Origin: Saprospiraceae bacterium
GTDB lineage: Bacteria; Bacteroidota; Bacteroidia; Chitinophagales; Saprospiraceae
Length of the DNA: 64,000 bases
Assembly: GCA_016722295.1 (NCBI GenBank)
Contig: JADKGL010000026.1
Span: forward strand, 372,001-436,000
Direction of reading: 5' to 3'
Of this stretch, positions 46,508 to 55,462 are shown piece by piece; position 1 is the stretch's first letter; each line of letters begins with the position of its first letter. Below the pieces are notes generated by a model. It did not search any database and had not been told where the DNA came from. It saw only the letters and a program-made list of their open reading frames with translations. Made by a program: the position numbers and the translations under genes.

Positions 46508-47107
46508 TGTGATAATTTTTTAATTAGAGAATGTGATAATTAGAGAATGTGATAATTAATTTGCAAATTTGAAAATGTGCAAATCTGCAAATGATTTTTT
46601 AATGCGAGTAGAATTTTAAAAAAATAGCAGAATTAAAAGTCCTCCATTTTCAAGGGAGGATTTAGGTGGGTTATTTACGTCATGTGAGAATTAATGTGCA
46701 AATTTGAAAATGTGCAAATTTGCAAATGTTTTTTTTTAATTGTGAGTAGAATTTTAAAAAATAGCAGAATTAAAAGTCCTCCATTTTCAAGGGAGGATTT
46801 AGGTGGGTTATTTGCGTCATGTGAGAATGTATTTAAATCAGCATAATCTCCAAATCTGCAAATGTTTTTTTTAATACTAGTAATATTTTAAAAAAATGTA
46901 GAAATAAAGGCTCCATAGGAGCGATCTGTTTGTAGAAAAATTAAAAGAAAAAAAGAGCCCAGAGGGGTGGCCTATTTATTATGAGAATTGGTTGATTATC
47001 TATTGTCATAATGAATTTAGAATTATGGTAGAAATAAAGTTCGCCCTTTCAAGCTACCGTTTATACATATCTTCGAATTACCACAGTAATCTTCTTAAAC
47101 TCAAAAT
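46508..47107. repeat. 600-bp intergenic repeat region with two ~135-bp tandem units
   Basis: Two head-to-tail units (about 46557-46690 and 46691-46826) share AATTTGAAAATGTGCAAAT, AGTAGAATTTTAAAAAA, ATAGCAGAATTAAAAG and the 40-bp AAAGTCCTCC...GGTGGGTTATT element, which also occurs twice at 39.9-40.15 kb. A third partial unit follows. Near 46910-46980, GGCTCCATAGGAGCGATCTG and AGAGCCCAGAGGGGTGGCC look like another dispersed repeat. No gene. Confidence 0.75.
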
Positions 47108-47108
47108 T

Positions 47109-47140
47109 AAAAAAAGCGGCGCAGAATGCTCCGCGCCGCT
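47109..47140 (-). terminator. Rho-independent terminator of the metzincin gene
   Basis: On the minus strand an 8-bp stem AGCGGCGC/GCGCCGCT (47133-47140 with 47115-47122) with a 10-base loop is followed by TTTTTTT. It lies 40 bases after the stop at 47181. Confidence 0.88.
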
Positions 47141-47180
47141 AAACTTTAACAATTCTAAAATTACTACTCTAAACTTCTAT

Positions 47181-50054
47181 TTATTTTACTAAAACTTTTG
47201 AGCATTGGTTATGCTTCTTGTCAACTGATTCAATTTTAAGAATGTAAAGTCCGGGGCTGAGATTTTTGAAATTCAAATATTCATCGGTTGTAGAATTTTG
47301 ATAGAAGATGCTTTTACCATCCATGGATAGTACCTCAATCCTAATTTCTGTCTTTTTAGAATCGAACAAATTGATTTTAATAAAATCACTTGTTGGATTT
47401 GGGCTAATCGTAAACGGTTCTGAAACGGCCTCGTCTCCTTCATTCGTGTGTGCGGTGCGGACTTCGATTTTTGGATCCACGCGAATGTCGTAGTAAGCAT
47501 TTAGGAAAGCTCTGATCAAACTCGAATAATCTCCATGAGTGATCTCCGCTAATTTTTTGATTTCTTGTTTATCTATTGTAGAAAAATCATAGATATTTTT
47601 TCCTTGTGATATTGCTTTTCGAATCCAGACAATGAATCGATGTAGTGATTCAATATCTTTGGCAGATTCGTGATTTTTATTAGCTTGACACCATTGTTGT
47701 ATTTGGGCATATTGTTTTTGAACAAACCATTCTGAGATTTGATTCAACTCTTGCATTTTCGAAGGGAGTCTTTGTTGCCACGAATGATCTTCTAAATCAT
47801 AGTCTGTACTATTTTTTATAGCATTTTGAACTATCAAGTCTTTTCTAATCGTTGCATCCTGAATTTGCGATGTAATACTTTGTAGATTTTGTATATGGTC
47901 ATTAGACCTTACTTCTTGTATTTTTGTATTTTCCTCAGACCATTGTTCTTCAAGAGATTTATCATTATCTCCCCACGTAGCACTTACACTTTCTGCGATG
48001 GTTATTTTATCGTTTACATAGGTAGGAAAAAGATTGTATTTGCAACTTCTATTCTCTACTGCATTGTTTCCGATATTTTTACCAAGATATGTAAATATTG
48101 ATTTAGGCTCTTGTTGAAAATGCCAATTGATGACATTTTCTGAAGAGTTGATATTCATTGTCATGGAATTGTTGAGGTAAATATTTCCAGAACTTTGGTT
48201 TTTTGTTCCCCATTCGATTTTTAAATCTGTACAAATTCCCTCTAGAGCTACTTTGGTATTCGCCCATTGATTACAGGTTAGGTCTGTAAGGATATTTGAT
48301 CCGTTAAGTAATAAAGAGTTATTGTAAAAATAATTTTCTTCAATCTTCAATGCACTTTGAGGATCTTGAATAGCAACTTTTTTTCTAAAATTATTGCCAA
48401 ATAATTCGCCACTGCAAATGCCTGTTGAAAGCACTTCCCCATCGATTAAATTTTGAGTAAGAAATAATGATGGTCCAAGATTTCGTATTGCTGTTTGACA
48501 GTTTTCAAATCGACTGCCTTCAATTGACATTCCATTTCCATTGCCTATTAGTCCACTTTCTTTTTCAATAGCAGTTTGAAATCCAGTAAACGTTGTATTA
48601 CTGCTGATGTCTATACGACCATTTAGTGATTTTAGCGCAGTGACTTCTTTACCTGTATTGTTTATAAATTTTGAGTTATCAATTTTTGCTCCTGTATTCA
48701 TTAATCTCAATTGTACAGTATTGCAATATTTTGGTACATTGATTTCACTATTGGTCAGGGCAAATCGTACATCATTTTCGCAATGGATTGCCATACGATT
48801 GTTACGCATGATTGCATTTTCCAGACTAACTCGACCACCATTTAATGCTTGAATGCCATTTTTTGAGTATTCAATTATTGAATTATTTTTAATGATGAGC
48901 GAATTTTTATTTGCTTCAACATAGATACCATCCCATTCTCCTAATTTGACCACTTGAGAGCATGGGCTTGTTGTATTTGTGTTCACTCGAGTTAATATAA
49001 AATTGTCTAAGGTCAAGATTCCATTATTACGAATGATAATTTTTTGATTAGGACATAATTTTTTAGTTCCATTACTCCATTTAACATTGCTTGTGATCAA
49101 AATATCCGCACATTCAGAACTTGGAGTCACATTACATTGTGTAATGTATTGTGGAAATCGCAAGGTGATCCACTCTCTCATTTTACAAAACTGTCCAGTA
49201 GTAAAGAAACATTTACAATGTTCCGGATAGTAACTCATAATGTTATCAACTGGAATGTTCCATGGCAATGTAGTATTGCCACATTTATCGGGAACAGATG
49301 CTGGAATAGTCTGTTGGCATGTGGTTTCATTCATCCAATTCCAATACTCCGGCAGTCCATCTTTTGGACTTAAATCTTGTGAATAAGGATCTGCTCCTGT
49401 GTCATCAATGCCATCTCCTGAACCATCATTTGGGTCTTGTGGATTCTTGCATTCCCAGTAAGATTCAGGTGAAACACCTTGATTCCAACCATGGGTATGC
49501 AGCAATGCAAACATGTGACCTACTTCATGACAACAATGCCATGAATTGAGTGAAGCATACGTTATGTTTTTTCCTGGTAAAGCCATCCCATCTCCACCAG
49601 CAATGTACTCTGAATAGATATGAAAAGCTGTCTCATCATATCCTAACTGAGATCGATAATAGGCTATATCAGCATCAGAGCCATAGAATAATTTGTTGTC
49701 AAGATCTCGCGGCCCAGCGAGTTCGAAATTGACACTTCGCTTATCAATACAATCTTGCTCGAGCACAAGACGTATTTTACCTCTATAAAAATAATTATTG
49801 AGGTCTTTCAGAAGATCTGTGTACACTTGGTCTGAGGGGAATGCAGAGGTGTTGCTTATGTCTTTGATAAAATGAAATTTTATCTTTACACATAAATCCT
49901 GTTCTGAATTGAGATCACAGATCACTCGAGAAGAATTCGTTGGGCTATGAACACTCAAGCATTTATGTTCTGCTTGACTTTTCACTTGGCATTGAATTCC
50001 TACAAATAAAATAAAAGTAAAAAAGGTAGTGAGGTTAAACTTTTTCTTAGTCAT
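47181..50054 (-). CDS. secreted metzincin-type (pappalysin-like) metalloprotease with beta-helix and T9SS tail
   Basis: 957 aa from MTKKKFNLTTFFTFILF; the frame extends 17 codons further, but the signal peptide (ending about QVKSQ) fits this Met. Protease part (about 30-300): HCCHEVGHMFALLHTH, an HExxHxxxxxH zinc site with Ala where most metzincins have Gly, and the Met-turn VDNIMSYYPEHC. Middle (about 315-650): repeated N/I/G-rich short units (SLENAIMRNNRMAIHCENDV, FENCQTAIRNLG) like a right-handed parallel beta-helix. A charged helical region (about 690-870) follows. The tail (about 885-957), FTISPNPTSDFIKINLF to SKVLVK, is a type A T9SS sorting domain. Convergent with the CHU_C gene. Confidence 0.85.
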   Translation of the reverse strand: MTKKKFNLTTFFTFILFVGIQCQVKSQAEHKCLSVHSPTNSSRVICDLNSEQDLCVKIKFHFIKDISNTSAFPSDQVYTDLLKDLNNYFYRGKIRLVLEQDCIDKRSVNFELAGPRDLDNKLFYGSDADIAYYRSQLGYDETAFHIYSEYIAGGDGMALPGKNITYASLNSWHCCHEVGHMFALLHTHGWNQGVSPESYWECKNPQDPNDGSGDGIDDTGADPYSQDLSPKDGLPEYWNWMNETTCQQTIPASVPDKCGNTTLPWNIPVDNIMSYYPEHCKCFFTTGQFCKMREWITLRFPQYITQCNVTPSSECADILITSNVKWSNGTKKLCPNQKIIIRNNGILTLDNFILTRVNTNTTSPCSQVVKLGEWDGIYVEANKNSLIIKNNSIIEYSKNGIQALNGGRVSLENAIMRNNRMAIHCENDVRFALTNSEINVPKYCNTVQLRLMNTGAKIDNSKFINNTGKEVTALKSLNGRIDISSNTTFTGFQTAIEKESGLIGNGNGMSIEGSRFENCQTAIRNLGPSLFLTQNLIDGEVLSTGICSGELFGNNFRKKVAIQDPQSALKIEENYFYNNSLLLNGSNILTDLTCNQWANTKVALEGICTDLKIEWGTKNQSSGNIYLNNSMTMNINSSENVINWHFQQEPKSIFTYLGKNIGNNAVENRSCKYNLFPTYVNDKITIAESVSATWGDNDKSLEEQWSEENTKIQEVRSNDHIQNLQSITSQIQDATIRKDLIVQNAIKNSTDYDLEDHSWQQRLPSKMQELNQISEWFVQKQYAQIQQWCQANKNHESAKDIESLHRFIVWIRKAISQGKNIYDFSTIDKQEIKKLAEITHGDYSSLIRAFLNAYYDIRVDPKIEVRTAHTNEGDEAVSEPFTISPNPTSDFIKINLFDSKKTEIRIEVLSMDGKSIFYQNSTTDEYLNFKNLSPGLYILKIESVDKKHNQCSKVLVK

Positions 50055-50577
50055 ATCCAATTTGGACAGTCTAAGAGTACTGGGGTTATGCAGTAAGCTT
50101 AACATATTGATTAAAGTTTTATGGTTTCAAATTATACACATATTTTATTCCTTGGTTCGAGTTGTATTGTGTGTCTCAGTGTAGGACTCTACCATTCAAA
50201 ATAGAATTACTTCCTCTAACTTCTATCTCAAATGAGAACTCCTGAGAGTTTAAAGTTGATCTACACTGAGCACAACAATATTTCCTCCAATTAAAATTAC
50301 CAATTAATAAAACATTGTAATACTCATTGCAAACTTTCTTGCGATTTGTATTACGGTTGTAAAAGTAGAGTTCGATTTGAGGACTCACAACAAATTGTAA
50401 AATTTGAGAACTAACTGTTTGAATTTCTTCTGTAATTGGTTAATAACAGCTAAATAATGTGAAATTTGAGTCCTTTTACTGAAAAGCGGTAAATTAACTT
50501 AGTATTTGACCAAATAAGAATGAAAAACATCTCTATTTTCCAAAAATATGAAAACACAATGGCAGCTCACTTTTCTA
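50055..50577. other. 523-bp intergenic region with a possible gene remnant
   Basis: On the minus strand a frame from about 50440 to 50176 stays open for over 85 codons (QFVVSPQIELYFYNRN, CCAQCRSTLNS, EIEVRGSNSILNG) with plausible codons but no ATG; the first usable start is GTG at 50388 (70 aa). The CCAQC pair could bind metal. It may be a fragment of a lost gene. Otherwise AT-rich. Confidence 0.3.
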
Positions 50578-51327
50578 TTATATTGTTTTAGAGTTGAAAA
50601 ATTGAATAAAATTCTCTTTATATGTAAGTGAAATGTCAATTTCGGTATTGTCTACTAAACGAATATAACCTCCCATGCCTTTATGATAGGCTACAACGCA
50701 TTGTGAATTGACAATATGAGACTTGTGTACCCTTAGGAAAAAATCGGGCAAGAGTTCTTCAAAATATTTTAAAAATCGACAAACCATTTTCTTCTTACCA
50801 TCGCTAAGATAGATATCTGTAAAGTTTCCATTTGCTTGTAGACGGATGATATCTCCGATTTTGACGACATCGAAACCTTCGGTTGTGGGTAATATTAGTT
50901 GAGTCTTCTCTTTAGAAGTTTCTTTTAAATTTTTCAATAGAATATCGTTTCGATTAAAACTATTTTTTTGCGAAATAGTCTCTTTTACCTTATTTACAGC
51001 AACTACAAGTTCCTCTATACTCAATGGTTTCAGCAGGTAATATGCTGCACTCATATTTAACGCTTTGATAGCATATTCGGAATAAGCGGTAATAAAAATT
51101 GTCTCAAAATGTAATTCTTGGCAAGCTTCCAGCACGTCAAAGCCATTGCCAAAAGGCATTTCAATATCCAAGAAAACAAGATCAGGCTTCTCTTTAAAAA
51201 TTAATGGTACTGCTTGATGTATATTTTCTGCTTGACCAATAATTTGTACTTCTGGACAATACGTAATAAGATAGTTTTGCAATACCTCACGTGCTAATCC
51301 TTCATCTTCCACAATTATCGCTCTCAT
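50578..51327 (-). CDS. LytTR-family response regulator
   Basis: 249 aa. Receiver domain (about 1-120): MRAIIVEDEGLAREVL with the acidic pocket, phospho-acceptor Asp in DLVFLDIEMPFGNGFDVL (about 55), IFITAYSEYAIKAL with the conserved Thr, and YYLLKPLSIEEL with the Lys-Pro. LytTR DNA-binding domain (about 148-249): VVKIGDIIRLQANGNFTDIYLSDGKKKMV, FLRVHKSHIVN. It overlaps the histidine kinase gene by 4 bases, forming a coupled pair. Targets cannot be read, but the divergent VWA gene is an obvious candidate. Confidence 0.93.
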   Translation of the reverse strand: MRAIIVEDEGLAREVLQNYLITYCPEVQIIGQAENIHQAVPLIFKEKPDLVFLDIEMPFGNGFDVLEACQELHFETIFITAYSEYAIKALNMSAAYYLLKPLSIEELVVAVNKVKETISQKNSFNRNDILLKNLKETSKEKTQLILPTTEGFDVVKIGDIIRLQANGNFTDIYLSDGKKKMVCRFLKYFEELLPDFFLRVHKSHIVNSQCVVAYHKGMGGYIRLVDNTEIDISLTYKENFIQFFNSKTI

Positions 51328-53189
51328 TTTATATTCAATTTTAATGGGATTCGAAGCTTGTATATCATACCTGATAGATTGATTTTAGATTTCTCTTTTT
51401 CCTCAAGATGGATGTCAGAATTATAAAGTTCATTTAAAATTTGAATTCTTTCTTTTACATTTGAACTGCCTCTACCTTTAATTTGTTTTTGATGAGTTGT
51501 CTTTAATTTTTTACTTTTTTCAACTCCAATACCATTATCTTCAATTTGGATTAATAGATAATCTTTAGTCTTAGATATCGAAATTGAAATCTCACCTTTG
51601 GTTTCAATATATCGTATGCCATGCCAAATTGAGTTTTCTAAATGCGGCTGTAAAATCATATTGGGTATCCAATGATCTGATACTTCAATATCGGGATCAA
51701 TGTGGATCGAATATTCAAATTTTTGATTGAATCTCTGTTGTTCCAAATCTAAATAATTTTTCAGGATTTCTAATTCATGTTCAAGTAAAATAAAATCATG
51801 ATTCGATTGCTCCATCATTTTTCTCATCAGCTGTGAAAATTTAGTAAGATAAGCGTTTGCTTCTTTTTCATTGTGTGTTGAAATAAATTGATTGACACTA
51901 TTAAGACTATTGAATATAAAATGTGGATTCATTTCGCGACGCAAAGATTGCAAAGCAATTTTTTTGTTTTTTTTCTGAATCGCTTGATATGCGCGATATA
52001 ATAAAGTTAAGGCGAAGCAGAGTACTACCAAACTAAGAATTAGAAATTGATTAAAACGATTTTTTGTGACAAGGATTTTCTCTTGAAGCTTTTGGGATTC
52101 TTCTAATTTTTTGATACGCTCATCAGCATGATCCAATAATGTTTTGTCTAGATAAATACTGTCACGTTGAACTATGTCTGGCATATCAGCGATAAAACTT
52201 TTATAACTTGATATTGCCTTTTGAGTCATTTGATGCTTTGTATAATAAGTATTCAGATTTTCCAATGTTTGAATAGTATAATCTACAGTACCATAAGTTT
52301 TTGAAAGTTCAAAACTTTTACGATACCAAGGTTCTGCCAAATTCAATTCATTGTTTTTTTCATACAACTTTGCTAAATTTGATGCAGCATCTATTTGGTT
52401 TTTATGATTTTGCATTTGTTCAGCTTTGGTGTACATTTGAATTGATTGCTCAATTGAAAATTTGATATCACTTGTATTAAGCAATGCTTCTTGAATTTTA
52501 GGTTTTAAAGTACTATTTGGAATTGCAGATTGACTTATGACTTCATCTGCTTTTGCATAATTTTCAATTGCATCTTTATACTTTTTTTCTTGAATATTCA
52601 CATCACCCAATTGTTCATAGCTTCTAGCCAATTCGATTGTATCTTGCTTTGCTTGAGGAACATTTTGAATTGTTACGATTTTTTGTTCAATGTTAGCTTT
52701 TTGTTTGGGGATAGAAGTGTTTGAAGTATTTCTCATCATATCATTTTGATTGAGTTCTGCATCTTTTATACTGTTTGACTCATAATTGTAGTCTAAAGCT
52801 TTATCAAAATTTTTTCTTGCTTCTTCATTTTTATTTTGCGCTTCTTGAATTGTTGCAAGTTTACGAGTAATTGCGCCTAGTTTAATTGCATCCTTTTTGG
52901 AATTTAGATAAAGAATAGATTTTTTATAATTTTCTTCAGCTTTAATAAGATTATTTAAAGCAGCATGCTCGTCGCCTAGTTCTTCGTAAGCTGAGGCAAT
53001 TCTTGCATTGTCTTTAGTCTGAAGTGCTTTCTCTAATTTTTCTGGTAGTTCTTGGAATTTTGTTTTAGTACTTATTTTATCCGTTTCTTGAGTAAAGGAC
53101 GGTAAACGTAAAAGAAGCAATAGCAAGAGACACAAAAGGTTTCTTTTTTCGCAATAATAATATTTTACTGATTTATCTGAAAATATCAT
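51324..53189 (-). CDS. LytS/YehU-type sensor histidine kinase with TPR sensor region
   Basis: 621 aa. N-terminal leader (LLCLLLLLLLRLPSF), then about 320 residues of tetratricopeptide units (for example AYEELGDEHAALNNLIKAEENYKKSI and SYEQLGDVNIQEKKYKDAIENYAKA), one membrane helix (about 373-393, FLILSLVVLCFALTLLY), then a His_kinase domain with RREMNPHFIFNSLNSVNQFI (phospho-His) and an HATPase region with PNMILQPHLENSIWHGI and IQIEDNGIGV. The TPRs would face the periplasm. A TATCTTTG element (53194-53201) ends only 5 bases before the ATG, implying an almost leaderless mRNA. Confidence 0.92.
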   Translation of the reverse strand: MIFSDKSVKYYYCEKRNLLCLLLLLLLRLPSFTQETDKISTKTKFQELPEKLEKALQTKDNARIASAYEELGDEHAALNNLIKAEENYKKSILYLNSKKDAIKLGAITRKLATIQEAQNKNEEARKNFDKALDYNYESNSIKDAELNQNDMMRNTSNTSIPKQKANIEQKIVTIQNVPQAKQDTIELARSYEQLGDVNIQEKKYKDAIENYAKADEVISQSAIPNSTLKPKIQEALLNTSDIKFSIEQSIQMYTKAEQMQNHKNQIDAASNLAKLYEKNNELNLAEPWYRKSFELSKTYGTVDYTIQTLENLNTYYTKHQMTQKAISSYKSFIADMPDIVQRDSIYLDKTLLDHADERIKKLEESQKLQEKILVTKNRFNQFLILSLVVLCFALTLLYRAYQAIQKKNKKIALQSLRREMNPHFIFNSLNSVNQFISTHNEKEANAYLTKFSQLMRKMMEQSNHDFILLEHELEILKNYLDLEQQRFNQKFEYSIHIDPDIEVSDHWIPNMILQPHLENSIWHGIRYIETKGEISISISKTKDYLLIQIEDNGIGVEKSKKLKTTHQKQIKGRGSSNVKERIQILNELYNSDIHLEEKEKSKINLSGMIYKLRIPLKLNIK

Positions 53190-53193
53190 GATA

Positions 53194-53201
53194 CAAAGAT
53201 A
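53194..53201 (-). promoter_or_regulatory. -7 promoter element of the two-component operon
   Basis: TATCTTTG on the minus strand, exact TAnnTTTG. Expected start of transcription is about 53190, next to the ATG at 53189. A corresponding + strand TACTTTTG at 53288-53295 serves the divergent VWA gene. Confidence 0.5.
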
Positions 53202-53311
53202 ATGCGATTTATTTCGCTCAGTAATACTTTCACCAAGTCAGAAGCACATTTCACCAAGTGTGTTCATCCAAGACCTTCTTTTAGTCCTACTTTTGATAAA
53301 AAATACAACTT

Positions 53312-54469
53312 ATGTTTAGTAAAATAGCTTCAATATCATTCTTACTCAGCATTTTGAGTTTTGGTATGTTTTATAATACCACAAATGCAGACTCTACACG
53401 TAACATTGAGCAACATTTCAATGGGAAGGAAAAAATTCAAGTTGCATTGCTGCTTGATCTTTCTGGAAGCATGGATGGTTTGATAGAACAAGCTAAGTCA
53501 CGACTTTGGAATATAGTAAATACAATGTCCACATTAAAATGTAAAGGGGAAACACCAACGTTAGAGATTGCATTGTATGAATATGGCAAGTCAAATCTTC
53601 CGGCAAAAAATCATTTTATCCGTCAAGTCCTTCCATTTACGAAAGATCTCGACTTAGTGTCAGAAATGTTGTTTTCCTTAAGAACCAATGGAGGTGAGGA
53701 ATATTGTGGTGCGGTGATCGAGTCGGCAGTACAAGAATTAAATTGGCAAGCTGGTACAAGTGATTTGAAACTGATTTATATTGCTGGAAATGAGCCTTTC
53801 AATCAAGGGCCAATATCTTATGCTGAATCAGTATCGAAAGCACTACAAAAATCGATATATGTTAATACTATATTTTGTGGCAATACTGAAGAAGGAATTA
53901 ACACACATTGGTATAATGGCGCAATTTTAGGAAATGGCAAATATTTTAGTATAAATTCAGACGATGCAGTGGTATTTATCTCTACACCATATGATGAAAA
54001 AATAGAGAGATTAAATAAGCGATTGAACGAGACATACATCGGGTATGGTTCAAAGCATCATACTAAGCAACAAAATCAAATTGTCCAAGATCGAAATGCA
54101 GAAATGATTTCTAAATCCAATATGACTGAAAGGATCATTACTAAATCTCAAAGTAATTATAATAATGTTGATTGGGATCTTGTAGATAAGATGAAGGAGG
54201 ACAAGACTTTTTTAACAAAAATGAAAAAAGAAGAAATGCCTGTAGAACTTCAAGGCAAAACCGATAAAGAGCGAGAAGAATACATTTTGGAGAAAAAAAA
54301 TCAAAGAGAACAGATCCAACGTGAAATTTCAGAATTATCTGTAAAAAGACAACAATTTATTGATATAGAAAGTAAAAAATCAAATCAGAATTATGATGAT
54401 CTAGGAACATCAATAGTGAAATCAATCCATGAAATTGCAATTGTTAAAGGATATACTACAATTAAGTAA
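53312..54469 (+). CDS. exported VWA-domain protein
   Basis: 385 aa, signal peptide (about 1-26, NTTNADS). von Willebrand factor A domain (about 40-235): VALLLDLSGSMDGLIEQAK, the DxSxS metal site (MIDAS), RTNGGEEYCGAV with the Thr ligand region, and LKLIYIAGNEPF with the final Asp/Glu position. The last 140 residues are charged and helical (coiled coil about 300-350). It binds a protein ligand through a divalent metal, partner unknown. A SIMPL-domain gene follows by 11 bases; the two-component operon is divergent. The -7 element TACTTTTG lies 17 bases before the ATG. Confidence 0.87.
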   Translation: MFSKIASISFLLSILSFGMFYNTTNADSTRNIEQHFNGKEKIQVALLLDLSGSMDGLIEQAKSRLWNIVNTMSTLKCKGETPTLEIALYEYGKSNLPAKNHFIRQVLPFTKDLDLVSEMLFSLRTNGGEEYCGAVIESAVQELNWQAGTSDLKLIYIAGNEPFNQGPISYAESVSKALQKSIYVNTIFCGNTEEGINTHWYNGAILGNGKYFSINSDDAVVFISTPYDEKIERLNKRLNETYIGYGSKHHTKQQNQIVQDRNAEMISKSNMTERIITKSQSNYNNVDWDLVDKMKEDKTFLTKMKKEEMPVELQGKTDKEREEYILEKKNQREQIQREISELSVKRQQFIDIESKKSNQNYDDLGTSIVKSIHEIAIVKGYTTIK

Positions 54470-54480
54470 AAAGAATAATT

Positions 54481-55203
54481 ATGTTTGAAATGAAAAAGTA
54501 TGTTATTTTATTATTCTTAATGAATTTTATTAACCTACAAAGTCAATCCTATTTATATCAAAATGAGAGAACTTATGTAATTAGTGCGGAGGCAGAAATT
54601 CGGATGAAGCCTGATCAGGTTTATTTTTATGTCGGTATTGAACTAAGAGGAACAACGTTGGCTGAAACTAAAGCTCGAGTATCCAAAGTCATCAACGATG
54701 TAATTGCATATTCAAAATCAAAAGGAATTGAGCTTAAAAATATTCAAACCACCCATATCAGTATTATTCCAAATTATGACCATCGGAGTGAATTTACCGA
54801 AATTGGGAATTATAGTGTTTCTCAAAACATCGGCATTTTATTGGAAGATGTAGCTTTGTATGATGAGTTAATTACAAAAATGATAGATCTAGGTATTAAT
54901 AAGGTGCAAGATATCCGCTTCTCATTGTCAAACTACAATGAGATCAAAAAGAAGGCTCGAATTAAGGCAGTTGAGGCTGCAAAAGCAAAGGGCAAAGAAA
55001 TAGTAGAGTTAGTAGATCAAAAACTTGGAAAAATATTACATATAAATGTGGATGAAAATTATTATCTCTCTCAAATACCAAATATTGTAAGCAATTATAC
55101 TTCAAATTCTTTTCAGCAAAATGAAGAAGCGATAGATGGACTTGCACTTGGTATGATCAGTGTAAAATCTCGAGTTACTCTACATTTCAGTTTATTGGAA
55201 TGA
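54481..55203 (+). CDS. exported SIMPL-domain (DUF541) protein
   Basis: 240 aa, signal peptide ending about INLQSQ (ATG 54481, or MKKYVILL from 54490). SIMPL signature: TYVISAEAEIRMKPDQVYFYVGIELRG (about 30-56), KGIELKNIQTTHISIIPNYDH (about 81-101), then VEAAKAKGKEIVELVDQKLGKILHINVDE (about 160-188) and GMISVKSRVTLHFSL at the end. DUF541 proteins are oligomeric periplasmic or outer-membrane proteins of mostly unsolved function. Probably one operon with the VWA gene. Confidence 0.87.
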   Translation: MFEMKKYVILLFLMNFINLQSQSYLYQNERTYVISAEAEIRMKPDQVYFYVGIELRGTTLAETKARVSKVINDVIAYSKSKGIELKNIQTTHISIIPNYDHRSEFTEIGNYSVSQNIGILLEDVALYDELITKMIDLGINKVQDIRFSLSNYNEIKKKARIKAVEAAKAKGKEIVELVDQKLGKILHINVDENYYLSQIPNIVSNYTSNSFQQNEEAIDGLALGMISVKSRVTLHFSLLE

Positions 55204-55432
55204 TGAATATTAATAAAGTAGTATTTTTTAAATTTTTACGTGCGCTAAAATCTTCTAATCAGTATTGAGTTGGCGTCTGTTAGTTCGTTTTTTGTATTGA
55301 ATAAGAGATAATTCATAATGATATTGGGTAAATGACACATGGCTGATGTAGTCAAATACCTTTCATTCAATCGAAGTGTAAGGCAATTGATTGAATTTCA
55401 ATTAAAACTTCACTATTCAAAGATTATCTCAT

Positions 55433-55440
55433 TACTTTTG
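55433..55440 (+). promoter_or_regulatory. -7 promoter element before the WecA-like gene
   Basis: TACTTTTG matches TAnnTTTG 22 bases before the ATG at 55463. The preceding 230 bases hold no gene. Confidence 0.45.
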
Positions 55441-55462
55441 CGGTAGAATATCTTTGAGCCAT

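Noticed and set aside
53818..54039. Minus-strand frame within the VWA gene, and similar long frames opposite carB, rny, xth and the M14 gene
   Set aside because: They lie opposite well-supported genes and show no family motif; treated as shadows.
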